DNA from: Davidsoniella eucalypti
Lineage: Eukaryota > Ascomycota > Sordariomycetes > Microascales > Ceratocystidaceae
Direction: 5' to 3'
Length of the DNA stretch: 64,000 nt
Assembly: GCA_004009845.1 (NCBI GenBank)
Contig: RMBW01000005.1
Span: forward strand, 62,001 to 126,000
Numbering within the stretch: the stretch's first letter is position 1; every line of letters begins with the position of its first letter. The translations under genes and the position numbers were made by a program. The notes below the pieces were generated by a model. It was not told where the DNA came from. It saw only the letters and a list, made by a program, of their open reading frames with translations, and ran no database searches. Below are positions 21,989 through 36,000 of this stretch, piece after piece.

Positions 21989-24971
21989 TTACCGCTTGTG
22001 AGACACATCGTCGTAATCCCAGCTGCGCTTTATGCCGCCCTCATACACACTTGCAACAGACTGCTGCCACATTTCGGCCGTCATGAACGGTCCGCTGGGG
22101 AAGTTTTGTTGCATGTGTTGCGTGGAAGGCATTGATGCGTTCCCAGAAATGCCCATATTCGACATATCAACAGCGGATGGCGAGTTGTTGATAGTTTGCT
22201 GAGAGGGAGATGCCGAACCGACAGGAGAGCGCATAGTCGGAGGAGGCCCAAAAGTGGTGTTCCATTGCCTATTCAATTAAAGGTTAGTCATGTGTTGACA
22301 ACAACGAGAGTTCGCAGGAAGAGGTTGACTCACTCAAAGATAGGGTTCGGGTTCCAGACAGACTGGCCTTGTGCTTGAGACTGGTTCATAGACATAGCAG
22401 TAGACAATGGTACAGATTGTCCACTTTGCATGAGCATGTTGTTTCGCATGGAGTTGGTGTTTATAGGCGTAGCCATTGGGTTGTAGTTGCTAGAGGCAAT
22501 ACTAGAGTCCAAAGTAGTCGGTACATTGGCCGGTGACTGCTTGAAGAAATCATCACTCGGTGGCGATTGGGGAGGGCTAGAGTGGCTAGACGCCGGGCTG
22601 CCGTATGGGAAACTAGGTTTCAAAGCAAAGGGTTTACGTATATCAGCACTGAACGCTTTACGCAGAGCGTCAATTTGCTTTTTGACATCGGGTATGCTCC
22701 ATGCAGCCATGATGGTTTCTAAGAGCCGCATATGTCTAGCAAAGAAATCGCCGGCATCAGTGCTGATATCAGGGTCTGGGGAAGTCATTGCGACTAGGTG
22801 AATGACGATGCAAGTCAATCCGCAATAAACTACATAACTGAAGCCTCTCAACATGCCTTGAAGTCCAGTCAAGCCATATTGCGACAGAATTCCTTCGTAG
22901 ATCTTGCAGATGGCCTTCGCTGATGATGAGCACACCATCATGATACTTTTATACTGTCCATCAAGACTATTTGGGTCGCAAAGTGCCAGCTGGGGTCTGT
23001 GGAATAAGATGAATGATAGGTAGTGGTAGGTCAGGATACTTCCACCAAATGCAGAAGAAAGCCATGGTGGTGAGCCGTCCATTGGGAAAGTAACGTCAAG
23101 CTCAGGCGGCAAAGACTTGTGCCATTTGTTCAAGGCTGGTCCGTACTTCAAAAACTCTGGATCTGTTGCCCAGGAGTTGTTTTTGGTCTTCTTCTTCATT
23201 TGGCCATAAGTAATGTTCATAAGGCCGACTTCACGGACTAGTCTGGCCAAATATGTGAAGTTTCGGCTGACAATAAATTCTTCCTTATCTTCACCGTGGG
23301 CTCGAGATTGGACAGTAAAATTGACCTCGTCACAGTTAATAGACAGCTGTGTCCGACCTTGTGAAGTGCCAATCATCGTTTCAAGGACGTACAACACTTG
23401 CCACATACGAGTCTTGAGGCGGCATTCGTCTGGATGGAAATCACAGACATCGCCGCTGTTATGGTCTTCACTATGCTCATCTAGTCCTAATTCTCGAGCC
23501 ATTTGGATAGCAGAGACGATGCTCATCCATGAACGATAATAGTAACCCTTCTGGGGCACAGATTCGCGGGCCTTTAAAAGCATGAGGACTGCTTGCAGGG
23601 TACTCATTCTAGGAACGTCCATGAATGTGTCGACGTGTTTAGTGGCAAGTGCAAGCCATTGTTGACCTTCTGAAGCCTCATCGGCGAGACGGCCACCGAA
23701 AGCAAAAAGTACCTCGAGAATGAGCGGAGATATCGATGCGCGGTTACAGTTCCACTGGCGGTAAAACTCGGGTTTGCTTAGAACTGGCATATATGGATGG
23801 ATATGGGTAAAGTAGAGCTCAAAATAGCTCAAAGCAGTCCCTTCGCTTGGCATAAGCTCTGGAGGGATCCGAATCTTTCCAGCGCGCATTGGGGGTAGAC
23901 TAGCCAGAAGATCGTCTTCTTCGTCGTCTTCATCTGGTGGTGGCTGTTCACGACGGAAAGAGGCCTTGTTTCGTAGATATGGTGCTATATATTGTTAGCA
24001 TATGCGATTCTCAACAATACATGTGTAAGGCGTATAAGATGGCATATTCTTACCTGTTCCAGTGTCATTCATTTTCAAGTTTCCTAGCAATTCTGACAGA
24101 TCAGGGTTATTATAGCCCTGTGAGCCACTGTCTGGGGAACCAAAATCGGTTATTTGAGACTGGGGGGTTGATTCCATCTTCAGGTCTGGCACTCCGGAAT
24201 GTTGAGGATGTGGTTGAGAGATAGTTGGTGGCGTTACGGGATACATGTTATTACTTGGAGCTGAAGGTGTTTGAATCAGGCCTTGCGATGAAGAAAATGA
24301 CGAGTTCATCATTTGTGAGGAGCCCATTTGTGAAGATCCAGGGCCAGCCATTTGCGTGTACTGGAGTTGCTGATCCTGATACGGCACTTGCTGGTATAAT
24401 TGCGAAGCATCGAACTTTTGTTGTTGGTACAGCTGTACATCTGGAACCCCAAGCGCAGACTGCATGTGTTGCTGAGCGTTTGTGTCAAACGTTGATTGCA
24501 TTACGGCTTGATCATAGTCCGGGATCGGCGCGGTGGCAGATGTCGTCGATGAGGAAGCGGTCGCTGTCTCGTATGTCGTCGTGTCGGAGCCGTCGAATCC
24601 ATTTGGACGAACGCAGTGAAGCTTAAGTCGTACACAGGCTGAGCATGGCCATGTATTTGTCGTAGCGGCATCGCATTTGATCTTGCGACGTCTGCAGCCC
24701 TCGCAAGCTCTCATCACTAGAAATTACATTCTCAGTATAACGTTGGTCACTGGTTTGAAGTGAGAAATTCCCATACCCTTGAGCCTCTTATGGCGATTGT
24801 GTTCGTCAACGAATACATAGTCTATTGCTACTTGTTAGATTTACACCTGGACACAGATTGGTCTGTTATAAACTGCTTCTCACTCTTTTGGTTTTCGCGC
24901 GGTTGTTGCTGTTGCTGGGGCTGCTGGGGCGCAAATGTATACGCCGCCATCTGGGAGTTTTGGGGCATCAT
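21989..24971 (-). CDS. Zn2Cys6 fungal-specific transcription factor
   Basis: Five exons (24971-24884, about 24821-24777, 24716-24054, 23984-22334, 22268-21989) give about 908 residues; the acceptor of the tiny second exon could also be 24827, adding two residues. The start MMPQNSQMAAYTFAPQ leads into a Gln-rich stretch; exon 2 encodes YVFVDEHNRHKRLK; exon 3 opens with the binuclear zinc cluster CEGCRRRKIKC followed by PCSACVRLKLHC, spacing C-x2-C-x6-C-x9-C-x2-C-x6-C. A long Gln/Ser/Thr-rich linker follows, then the fungal_trans middle homology region (SYFELYFTHIHPYMPVLSKP, later RTQLSINCDEVNF), then a low-complexity tail. This is a sequence-specific nuclear regulator. The cluster subfamily, with basic HNRHKRLK directly before it, is conserved in filamentous ascomycetes, but I cannot name the target pathway. 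Its 5' side faces a 5.8-kb gene-poor region. Confidence 0.93.
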
Positions 24972-27900
24972 TTTGTGTTGCTGGGCGTTTATGTATAGTA
25001 GGTAGATTCAAGATATAGTTGAACAGAAACAGGCCGAGTTATATCAGTCTTAGGAGAATACGTCCCAGTCGTCGGTCGAGATAAATAAGAATAGTATGTT
25101 GCAGGAAGAACAGAAGATCGAATGGCCAAAGGCGACAATGAGACAGTCGGTGGCAAACACCACAATACAGGATGTAGCTCGAATATAAGGTTCAATCGTA
25201 AGTTCGCTATCTTCGTTACGGTAGTAAAGATGGTTGTTGTAATTGTAGATCAGAGTCGTCTTGCAGTTCTAGAGCTCGAGAATAACGTAGTGCAAGCAGC
25301 AATATGATTGTGTTGGCGAAGAATAGTTGGAAAACGCAAGCCCGCCGCCACGGCTTTAGAGGAATCGGCGCAATAGATATGTTCTTGCTGTAGACAGACT
25401 TAGTCACGCAATTGCAGATATGCAGTGGGCGACTAGCTAACAGCAGGAAAGGCTAAGAAAGAAGAAAGAAGCGCGAACGGGTTCCCAGAAGGTCGATGCC
25501 ACACACGCCAATGAGGGATACCCAGGAAATTCGGTTAGTGTGTGGGGAGTGGGAGAATGAAACGAAGACGTTGTGTTGGAGCAAAAAGACAAGAACGCTA
25601 TGGCAAACGGACACAAAAAGGAATCTGTCGGGGAGATGGACGACGGATGCAGCAGAAGAAACACCGAAGGGGAAAAAAGACAGATCCAAACACAAACAGA
25701 AATAATAGAATCTTATTACTTCTCTCTAGTTTCAACTGCCTTCAAAGCAAGGATGACTCGAGGCAGGGAAGTTCAAAATCAGGAACCCACACGCTTCTGC
25801 GAGACGAGGGGTCTTGGTCTCGGCTGTCTATGTCTCTCCCGTCGTCTCTTGGTGTAGCTTTGTCCCGGTGCCGCCTGGGCTGATGACTATGTTTGTATGC
25901 GTGTCTCGAGAGTTGCCAATATTTTGCCTCCTTTGCTGCTAACTGTCTTGTATGTTGCCTGCTCCTTGATGGCCGTAAATTTCCAGGATTGATCTATCTC
26001 ACTAGGATCTTGTGGGGGATGAAGGCTCTCGCTAGCACAACCCCATGGCCGTGGAGCTAGGGGAAGGAATTGAAGATCCTAGTTTAGCGTCAAGTCTGAG
26101 AGGAGGCCACTGCAACCAAGGCGTAGATGCCAAACATATTATGTAGTTGTCGTGGTAGTTGTATAGGCCAAAGTTTGATGAATGCATTTGTATACAGATG
26201 CAACTATATATCTGTATAGTCGACAGTCAGTCGATATGTAAAGCGGCAATGCTACTGCAATAGAACGATGCCTTCTAGAGCATTCATTTATTGCAAGCGG
26301 TCTGAATGGAAGTGAGCAGTAAATACTTACATATTGTAGCCTGTGTAGCAAGAACCCGGTGTTCTGACTTTGATTATACATCTGTATCTGTATCGTACGC
26401 GCCAATCCATGAATGGACCCGGCGATGGATTATAGGCATGGTTGGCTCTTCTTGGGTGTGACAAATTTAACTACAGATATAGCTTGGGGAAATCAAACGC
26501 ACAAGCTACCCTAAATTGTTTCTACTAGGAAAAAAATGCGCCATAAACTACGGCCCGGCAGAATTAAGGCAAATTGTAGAATCCCGAAAAAAAGTCTGAA
26601 CGAACAGGAAACTACTGGTTCTGACGGTGCGACAGCATCAGCATCTACGCAACTTCCATTTCGGGTGCACTGGCTGTACATCACCGCCACAACTCAATGC
26701 ACATCACATGAACCGAATACAGTATTCAATGCCGAGCTCATGACGACGCTTATACACCGATATACGATTGATTTATGCCAAACTACCTTGAGACCGCACC
26801 TTTCTTATATATTACAAAAAAGGATATATCACCACATCAATAGATAGTAGTCCCTTCCATACTAAAGGCTCCTTGTCTGATATAGACTTTGTCCAATGCA
26901 TGTATGCCTACTTGCACGTACATGTACGTACGCATCTTGCTCATAAGCATGCTTGTATTTGCCGTAGCTACCGGGCGTACTTGGACTCTTCTAGGTTCTA
27001 TGTTGATATGACGGGGTCATAACTCCATCACATTGTTTCAAACATTAGTGTAGTGAGGACGGCAGACTCTGTTCAAACCCTTTAGGTCAAAGTATGGTTC
27101 TAACGTCACCGTCTTTATGCAAACTGCTTCCGTACAGCTATGAAACTTGGATCCAAGAAGCATCACTCGCATCTCGACATTCTGACTGATAGTATCAGGG
27201 TTCCGAATATCTAATACTTGCAATTTCCAGTGTAGATAACAGCGCCGATGTTCTACGCTTCTCCAAATTGATGGGTTGTTAGCACTAGTATCATTCTAGC
27301 GCCAGCTCTGCAACTGTGAAGAGCGAACTGCTACACGCTATAAATGGTAGCGTATTATGAAGATCATATATACGCCTTGGTACCTCCCATGCGAGTTTCA
27401 CTAGTCGCCTATATGCGTGTCCTTATACCAGTACTAGCAGATCTCATAGGAATGAAAGCAGCCGAATAACAGCACACAGGTCAGATGAGAAGACAGTATT
27501 ACATCATATACAAGCTAACTGGATGCATTAAAGTATCCTATACTCTGCATTCGTCATGTGTAAGAGTGTAAGAGCTTTGACTCTGTTGCGCCAGGTGGCT
27601 TTACATATATATATTAGCTGATAAGGCCCAGCCCCTTCCTCATCAATAAACGATAGCAGATGTAAAAATCCCGCGTGTTTACTTGGCGCTAGTTAATTTC
27701 CAATACAATGTCAGCCAACTACTGTCACTAACACGGACTAATAGTACGCCGATGGGTCCGGATGTGCATATCTTGTAGCTCTACTACTGGCTAGCATATC
27801 ATGAAGGGTGAAGCTGGAAAATGTAGATTTGCCATCAATACCCCTCCAGATGAAGTTAGCAGGGCTAAAATTATTGTTATCAACATGATCTTCAACATTC

Positions 27901-30764
27901 TCGTTCCTCCAAATATGTACTTTTTCCCTAGGAAATATCGTCCGCTGTATTGACCGATGTGGCTTTACCAGTGGGATGGTTAGTCTGGAGACTAGAGAAA
28001 ACTAAGAACTCATCCGGGGTGGGTTCATTGAACTTGGAGCCAGGATTTCGTATAATATCAGCATACAGATATGTATACCCAAATGGTTTAGTAGTAATGA
28101 GCTCGTCTTTGAAGAATAAATCTTCAATGCATTAGTATATTATAGTACTTTATAGTACACAATCGTGCATAATCAAGTGCTCCATAATGACAGTTACTCG
28201 GGAAGCTACTCGCATTAGCTTGAAGATGCCATGTAGACGCTGCTATATCCCCGTTTTGATAACTAGTTCGCCCGCAATATGACTATAATATTGGGTCAGT
28301 CAGGACATGTATGAAGGGTCATATCACATTCAGGCCCCACAGTTACCATGCTTCAATATGAAGTATAAGGGCAGTCACATCACTATTTTATTGATCACAG
28401 AACATGAACATTCAATGCGTTTGTTGGTGACAAGCTCAATCCCGACAAGTGAATAACGGTCTGGGCTTAAGCCAATGATAGCTCCATGGTGCTTAATCTC
28501 TCAACCACCGCATCATCCTGCGGAGGTTACTGGTGTTTTAATACGCCAGCCATAGGAAGCTGCTCACATCATGGTCTGTTTCTACAATCAAGGACCTCCC
28601 TGTCTCGTAAATTGGCCAGCTTCTCTCGCCAGTAACTTCATTGAGATTGAAGTTTCTCGAAAAGCTCCTTCGGTGGCGTACAAGTTGACAACAACTAAAG
28701 ATGTATATTGGATCATGTGGTCTAACGAACTACTAAGTCACTAACACCTTACATTGCAACTATTGCTCTTATAAATCACATTCACAATAGCTGAATAGCG
28801 CAGAAAAAATACATATGTACTATGGCATCAAAGGGGGAGTAAAGTTGACCAACCTCCTGCTAGATTTCTAGCTACAGCCTTGAAATCATTGTCTAGCACC
28901 AAAAAAGGCTCCATACGTCAACGTGCAATAAATATAGGGCTAATTTGGGGTTTCTTGGCTTTAAGTAGTGGTCTGAGCACCGGAATATGTATCAAAATAA
29001 AACTAAATACACTGCCGCTAAAATGGCTAAAATATAACGCGAATGACTGTTAGTTTTTTTTCTTCTTTCGCTAGTATAATATCTGCACTCATACCCTAAA
29101 TTCAGCCGTCTAGATAGAGTGTGAAGAGACAATGACTAAATCCATATGATCGTCATTGAATTTACTAATATGTGATAGGCAACAAGTTCCACAAGACACG
29201 TTTCTGCATGCAAGAACAAAGAGCTTGATAGAGCTATCATTGCATTCATCAGCCCAACCGTACATCTGGCATGTTCTACTTAAACCATTCCAGGAAGCAT
29301 CTCCGAAGGCTTTTTCCATCCTCATGCCGAGTCGATGTGATGCAGATTTCGCGCTTACTTCTGCATCTCTTCCCAGTATTACAGTGTCTATCTCGCCTAT
29401 CACTGGTGAAGAAACGGGACGGAAAAGTACCTGGAAAAATAAATACTCACCGGGCTTTGTGTTCCCACGCAGCCCAAAGGACGAGGAGCGGACTCAACTG
29501 CTTAAAACGGATCACGTTAGTATCTCGAATAGGCCATGACTCCGACGTCAAACGCAAGGACCCGGCTTAGGCCTTAAAGATATGCATGCCAACAATAAGG
29601 TCGTTGCAGCAAACAGTGCTACTAGACAGGAATGGTACCAAAAACCTAAACCATTAATAGATCTTATTTCCTTGTTGAGAAGTGCAGAACTAAGTAGTTG
29701 TACGCAGCTGCCGGCTTGTTTTACTTTGTTTTCTCCTCTCCTGTGGTAATTCTCGTCTAGTGCGTATGGCAGATCACAGGCAAGGCAACCCGAAGCTGGG
29801 CTCTTTGTGGCCTGCATCGGAATGCCAGGCCGGCTGTTGGCTTCGGAGCAACATGCCCGCTCAAGGAAATATCTCCGTCCTGTCTGTGCCGTGCTGTCAC
29901 ACAGCCCGGCTTAGCTTGAATTCGATCAGTTGTACAACCAGTTAAAGTAGACTCTAACTGCCGGGACATCATTGTCTTGGGCATTAATAAGGTTTGTGGC
30001 GCACGACGTTGAGGAATAAATTTGATGAACAAGGGTTAGTATGTGATAACTCCTCACATTAGGGTTACGATATATCAACGAATCTTGATAAGTTGACAAA
30101 TGAATGCTTCTTTTGGGGTTTCTATTTCCCTCAAACAGACTGTAGCTTTCAATACTAATACATATATTCGGCTGCCACGAAGTTTCACCGCTCCAAGCTT
30201 TGTACGTATTGTTTTTGGTCTGATTTATAATTACAGTCCCTCTAAACGCTAAGATATGAATTCCGATGACTCAGAAAAAGGGACTTGTACGTTATATTGC
30301 CCTATTCTGGAAGAGATCATCGAGAACGCTATGATAGCAACCCCAGAAGCTGAGTTTGGACGGATGTTCTATTGGCTTGAAGCGAGCGCTGATCGAATGG
30401 CTGGAACACGCATTAAATAATCAAATCGACCTTGAAGAGGCCTGCGTAGGTGCAACTGTGAAGCCTGAAGTGGCGATATTTCAGCGCTATGTTTGGGTTG
30501 GCCACAGCGCTGTTTTAGTGGATTCACTATTGGATGGGTGGCCAAAATTAGAACCATTGTGCCTCAACTGGGAAGGCGGGACAAAAACTCAGCCTTGACA
30601 CTGACTTGACTACCAATTTGAACAAAATAATTTGACTAACCCTTCCTACAGCTTAGCTAACGAGCACCAAATATCGTGAACGAACTCTGCCGAACCTCCA
30701 TTCTCCTGTCTCAGCGTACGAAGACTTGCATAATAGAACCCAAAAGTGCACACTAGGAACCAAA
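24972..30764. other. Gene-poor 5.8-kb region upstream of the Zn2Cys6 gene and CIA2
   Basis: I found no supportable coding gene in this long divergent gap. From 24972 to about 26100 the minus strand is a plausible long 5' leader/promoter of the regulator gene. Open frames at 25542-25883 (+), 29110-29539 (both strands) and 30256-30420 (+, a 54-codon frame starting MNSDDSEKG) lack recognisable domains. A 14-bp perfect palindrome ACGTACATGTACGT lies at 26916-26929. The stretch 26.5-30.2 kb is AT-rich with frequent TATA/TACATA-type runs and no tRNA-like A/B boxes. Confidence 0.5.
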
Positions 30765-31498
30765 ATGGCTGGCGATATGGACAATGCGAACCCCACGGTG
30801 CTGAGCACTTCAGAGCTGCCGTCTAGGCAGTCGCTCAAGACCGCGCGCAAAGGCCCTGACACTCGCTACGACGACGTCATCTTCTCCTGCCCGTCGCATC
30901 TCACCCGAACTATGGCGGGCGAGAGCTCCTCAGTCGATCTATCGTTGCACGGCCCCGACCCGACATGGTTTGCCGGCGCCGGCGGAGATGCGGCTGCTGG
31001 CGAGGATCTATCCGAGAATGTGATCGACGAACAGGAAGTCTATGGTACGCGAACCCATCCCGCCCACTCACCGATACCGGTGTGCTTTCAGCTAACAGTA
31101 CTATGCAACAACCAGACCTGATTTCGACCATCGCCGACCCAGAACACCCTTCGCTGTCCATTGGTCAGCTATCTGTCGTAAACCTACAGGACATCTATAT
31201 CACGCCTTCCGCTGTTGAACGCATGGCGAATCCAGACGGCTTGGCTACTGTTCTCGTTGAGATTACGCCCACCATTACACACTGCTCTATGGCTACCATT
31301 CTTGGCCTGGGTGTGCGTGTACGCTTAGAGCAGGCACTGCCACCTAACTACCGCGCAGATGTCCAAGTCAAGGAAAACACGCATACACAGGACTATCAAG
31401 TTAACAAGCAACTCGCTGACAAGGAACGCGTTGCAGCGGCCCTGGAAAACCAGGATCTGAAGCACATGCTGGATCGTATGTTGGTGAATTGTGTGTGA
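30765..31498 (+). CDS. cia2: CIA2 / MIP18 family cytosolic Fe-S assembly protein
   Basis: Two exons (30765-31044, 31116-31498) encode 220 residues. The C-terminal domain is a clear MIP18/DUF59 domain: DLISTIADPEHPSLSIGQLS, then ITPTITHCSMATILGLGVRV (with the reactive Cys of THCSMAT), RVRLEQALPPNYRADV and LADKERVAAALEN. Cia2 works with Cia1 and Met18 in the CIA targeting complex that delivers iron-sulfur clusters to cytosolic and nuclear apoproteins such as DNA polymerases and helicases. The first ~90 residues are a Ser/Ala/Asp-rich extension, as usual for fungal Cia2. The ATG at 30765 was preferred: the frame opens slightly upstream only through a TTG. The intron (GTACGC...CCAG, 71 bp) falls just before the domain. 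Confidence 0.94.
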
Positions 31499-33021
31499 AC
31501 ATAAGACAAACTTTTATCTTCTTATTTTCTTCGGCTTATTCTCTGCTTTGGTGTTTGCTATCTCAATTAAATATCCACACTACAGCTACAACTACATGCA
31601 GAACGCCAACGGTTGTTATATAGAACGTAGCGATATCGAGGAGGCACAGCTGGAGGCCTTTCGCATATACCTTGACTTTCTTCAGATTCGTGGCTATTGA
31701 GAATGGAACATTAACATGGTATCAAACATTACCAAGATTTCTGTTTTACGTACGCCTGTTCTACTCTGAAGCTGTTTTGAGTTCGAATTTCCCCTGTTTA
31801 TGAACTTGGTTATAGGGTCTTGATCTACCTCCGATACCCATTCCCGTGGATAGCAACAAAGTGCAACTCAAAATTCGATATGTGACAAGAGTCCGTGCTT
31901 CAAAAGGGTGGATGGCAAAAATGAAGAAGAGGGAACCTTTTTTTGCTCCTCTCGATATCAGCACTTGTTTGCCTTGTTTGCCTAAAGGCAAACTTGATGA
32001 GTCTTCGGACGTATATTCCTTTGACTACCGCCTATTATCACATTTTTCCCAAGATAGGGCACATCGGCGACCAAAGCTTAGGCCTATCATGCTAATCACG
32101 CGGCAAGACGGGGATACTGACCAATCGATCACGTACAAGTACAAATAAGAAGAGCATAGGCTTTTTTTTTTCCTGCCGTTTGGGAGAATAAAATACACAA
32201 AACTGAATACAATGCTACTTCAATACAACTGGACCAATACTACCTTGGAGTCTCATGTTGCTTCTGACTTGGGTTCGAATTTCTGTCTTTATTCTATGGG
32301 AAGCCCCTGCTCCAGAGTTTGAAACATGCTGTTTGAATAACGTTAACAACTGCAACTGTTATCACGGAAAACAATCGTCCCTACCGTCGTATCACACACT
32401 ACCAATAATATTGTATTGGGAAGGGAGTTACTATTCTTTATCTCATCTCAAAATAGCATTCTTCTGGTCCGTGAGTCTTGCCATGGAATTTTTATCTGTC
32501 TCTATTTCTGAATGTGCTTGGGATGACAAGCATCTCGGTATACCAAAGTTCTATTAGCCGGTGGTAAGCAACGGGAAGTCTGCACAAGATCTTGGAACAT
32601 GATCGTAGTTGTGGCTATTATTATTACTGAACATAGACTCTATTATTACTATTTTTCTGCAGGGGCAGTGACGTGATTCATGTTGTAGTCTGAATTTCAT
32701 AATTGATTGGTACCCACCCACATCTGTATGAAATTCTGTCTTGACTTTCGCTATATTGTCGACTATGGAGCTCCAATCAAAAGCTTCACATTACATATGG
32801 CCTTGGAGATCTAGGCGTTACATACAATGCTTTTACACGCGATACGGTAGTTGGAACAAGACAATATGTGCCATGAAATTAAGGGATAATCTAAATTCCC
32901 GTTAAAAATAATGTTTGAATGAAATCTAGTGACATCTAGAAACTTGATATAGTTTTAGAGATTTAATTTGCGCCTATAGTGGTTGGCAATGGCTGGTAAT
33001 AGCTGATTATAAATCCCTCCT
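31499..33021. other. Convergent intergenic region, no supported gene
   Basis: Between the CIA2 stop and the SNU114 stop, 1.5 kb contains only short unremarkable frames (31491-31700, 31846-32148, 32255-32557, all +). A T-rich run at about 32163-32171 and AT-rich stretches fit 3' UTRs. No gene supported. Confidence 0.5.
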
Positions 33022-36000
33022 CTATGACTCATCTAGAATACCACTCTCCTTGAGTTGTTGATAGAACTCAGGCTCTAGGAACGTCTCCGGTCCAACATCT
33101 TCACTGAGACCCTTGCGTCGTCTGGTTTTGAGGATGAAGTCTCTTGCCGTTGACTGCGCATTTGCCGGCTGAAGTGGCCGTAGCTGAATAGATCTGTCCA
33201 GAGGGTCACCGGGAACAACATTCCAGCTATCGAACACAAGACTGACCATGGCAGAGCCTTGGGTCATGATACGCAAATCGGTCTCGAAACCGAAGCTGTC
33301 GATGACTGGAATCAAACCATTGACACGGTACAGGGGCGTACCAGCAAGTGGTCCATCTGAAAGGACATGGCCGCGGCGTTTGGCAAGACTCATGTAAACT
33401 TCGGACGCCGATTGCTCTGGTGCTGTGACAGATACTGAGTACATGGGCTCCATGAGACGTGGAGAGGCCATCAAGAATGAAGAGTAGCAGGCACGACGGG
33501 CGGTGGGAATGACTTGGCCACCACCACGGAAGATAGCCTCTTGTGCTAATGTGACATCGGTGATACGGAATTTGGTGTTACGGATGGCTATGATGGATTA
33601 GCATGAGAGAACTAGATATGATAGGATTATTGGAGGTTGTAACGACATACGCTCTTCACAAAGAGGACCCTCGCGGGTAGCCCAACTGAAGCCTTGCTTG
33701 ATTGACTCCTTCACGCTGCGGAGAAGACCTCGGTCAACCTATATTAAGTTAGAAAATGAAATGAGATGATTATGCCGGATACTACGTAGCCTGTGCGACA
33801 CTAGGCGTATGGCCAACATGTTGGGCATATAGGTGAAAAATGCAAACTTACCTCTGATGGTAAAGTGTCATCCTGTAGGATGTTTGGACCCGTGTCATCA
33901 GGGCCGAATGCCCACACACTACGACCAGCAAGTTTGTCCCAACCATACTTAGTCTCGAAGAACTCGGAGATCTTACGGATGGGTTCACGGATGTTTACGG
34001 CACCACGCTCAATATCTTCCGAGATTCCCTTATCGAGAGGCTCGGCAATCATAGTTATCCGGTTCTTTTTATTGGGTGTGATGGCATAGCACTTGCTCAT
34101 GGATTGCTCAACGACGGTTTCACAGAAACGTGTCACAGGATCCGATACTTTGATGTCCATATCAGCATATAGTCTTCGTAGGTCATGAAGCACACAGTCC
34201 ATGTAGAGTTCACCTGTTCCGATGATGATGTGCTCGCCCGATTCTTCTACTTTGGTAGTGATGAGGGGATAACTCTTTTTGATTTTGCGTAGACCATCAA
34301 GCATCTTCGGAAGCTCTGAGGGGTTGACTGGCTCAACAGCAACCTTGAGCACAGACTCTGTGAAATGTGTGATTGGTCTGAAAATATATGCATCTTCATC
34401 ATTATCCGATGTTGGCGGAACGATAGTGGCAGTTTGAACGATGGAGTTGTCAACGCCAGACATTAGGACCCAGTTACCAGCGGGCACGCCATCAGTCGAT
34501 ATGTTGTAGCGTGTTTCAGCAATAAAACATTCACCGATAGTGGCTTTAACCATATCCTCCTCGTCCTCTACCGAGTAGCCTTCACCTAGCACACGCACTT
34601 GTTGCCCAGGTTTGGCAATACCACTGAGGACACGACCTAGGGATAAGAAGCTCTTGGCGTCGGGTGCATTGAACAACTTCGAAACGTGAATGACAAGAGG
34701 TCCATCTTGATCACAAGCTAGCATTGATTGCGCGATCTTGGAATCTAGAGGTCCGGTATAGTATTTTTGGAGATATCTTTCGGCGCCGTCCTTTGGTGAA
34801 GGAATGTGGGTGGTGAGCATATCAACAAAGCCCCCGGAAGCGCCAAAGAATTGTTGACAGACAAGTTTTAATAGAACCTTCGCATCTGATTTATACTGCG
34901 AAGGCTTAAGGGATATGCCCAATGATTCTAGAATTGGTTTGAGGTCTTCTGTGTCATCGCTGATCGAGTGTGTGAAAATCTTGTAGACTGGCTCTAGCAC
35001 AAATTTGAGGAATGATCTGGTAGCGCCTTCTTCCACTGGCTTTCTAGTGAAGCTGCGCTTAACGGGGTTGAAATAGATATCACCCCATAGCCGCTTGGCA
35101 AAGTCGTCTGTGTTGATACCACCGAACTGGTCTGCGTACATCTTGGCAAATGACTGTAGAGTAAAGCACCAATTCAGGCTCGAGCTAGCAAAAAGAACAT
35201 TGCCCTTCTCAGGACTTATTCTTTTGGAAGCACCATTTCCGGGGATTGTGTTCTCGATGATGGTGTTGACTTCCTCAACGACTAGTTTGAGCTTGAAGTA
35301 TGCGTCCTTTGGTGGTAGACGTAGCTCTAGTATCAACCGATCTAGTTTGTTGATAATGAGAGTGAGTGGTATATCTTCGAGCACTGCATGCTTGACGATC
35401 TTTTCAGTATTAACCTGAACACCCTCAACAACATCTACCACAAGACAGATACCGTCTACTAGACGAAAAGATGCAGCAACCTCATCAATGAAATTCACAT
35501 GGCCGGGGGTATCGATTATGTTGACCAAGTGAGATTTTCCCTTGGTGCCCTGAAGCACTAAGCTCATGGGCGCAGATTTGGTAGATAGGCCACGAGCCTG
35601 CTCTAGGATGTTGACATCGGTGTAGCGTAGTTGTTCGTCACGGGCCTTGCCTACCCGCTTCTCGAGTCGGTCATTGAGATTGTGTGTCTCCATGACAAGC
35701 ATATCCATGAACGCAGTCTTGCCATGGTGAAGATGGCCAGCAAGAGCAACATTACGGATTTGATCAGGGTAGTTCATGACCGATGTCATGAATGATCTGT
35801 CAAAGAATACTGGAGGTAAGTCTGCCTCTTCGATAGTAAACTTTTTTTGTTCAACAGGTGCTACAATAGGCACGGAAAGAGGTTGTGCGTCCACTTCTTG
35901 GACAAGAGTTTCGACTTCGGCTCCATATGTTTGTTCGGCGGTAGGATAATACTGCTTGTCTTCGTGGAGAATCACAGCGTTTGAGGTGCTCTCATCTAAG

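Noticed and set aside
29110..29570. Frames on both strands of ~100-127 codons in the gene-poor region
   Set aside because: No domain, no neighbouring exons in phase, unremarkable codon use.
30256..30598. 54-codon frame starting MNSDDSEKG and an overlapping 80-codon frame
   Set aside because: Possible gene remnant but too short and without similarity or splice signals joining the two phases.
32255..32300. GGTTCGAAT string resembling a tRNA T-loop
   Set aside because: No acceptor stem, D-arm or anticodon arm could be built around it; other ggttcga-type strings in the window fail likewise.
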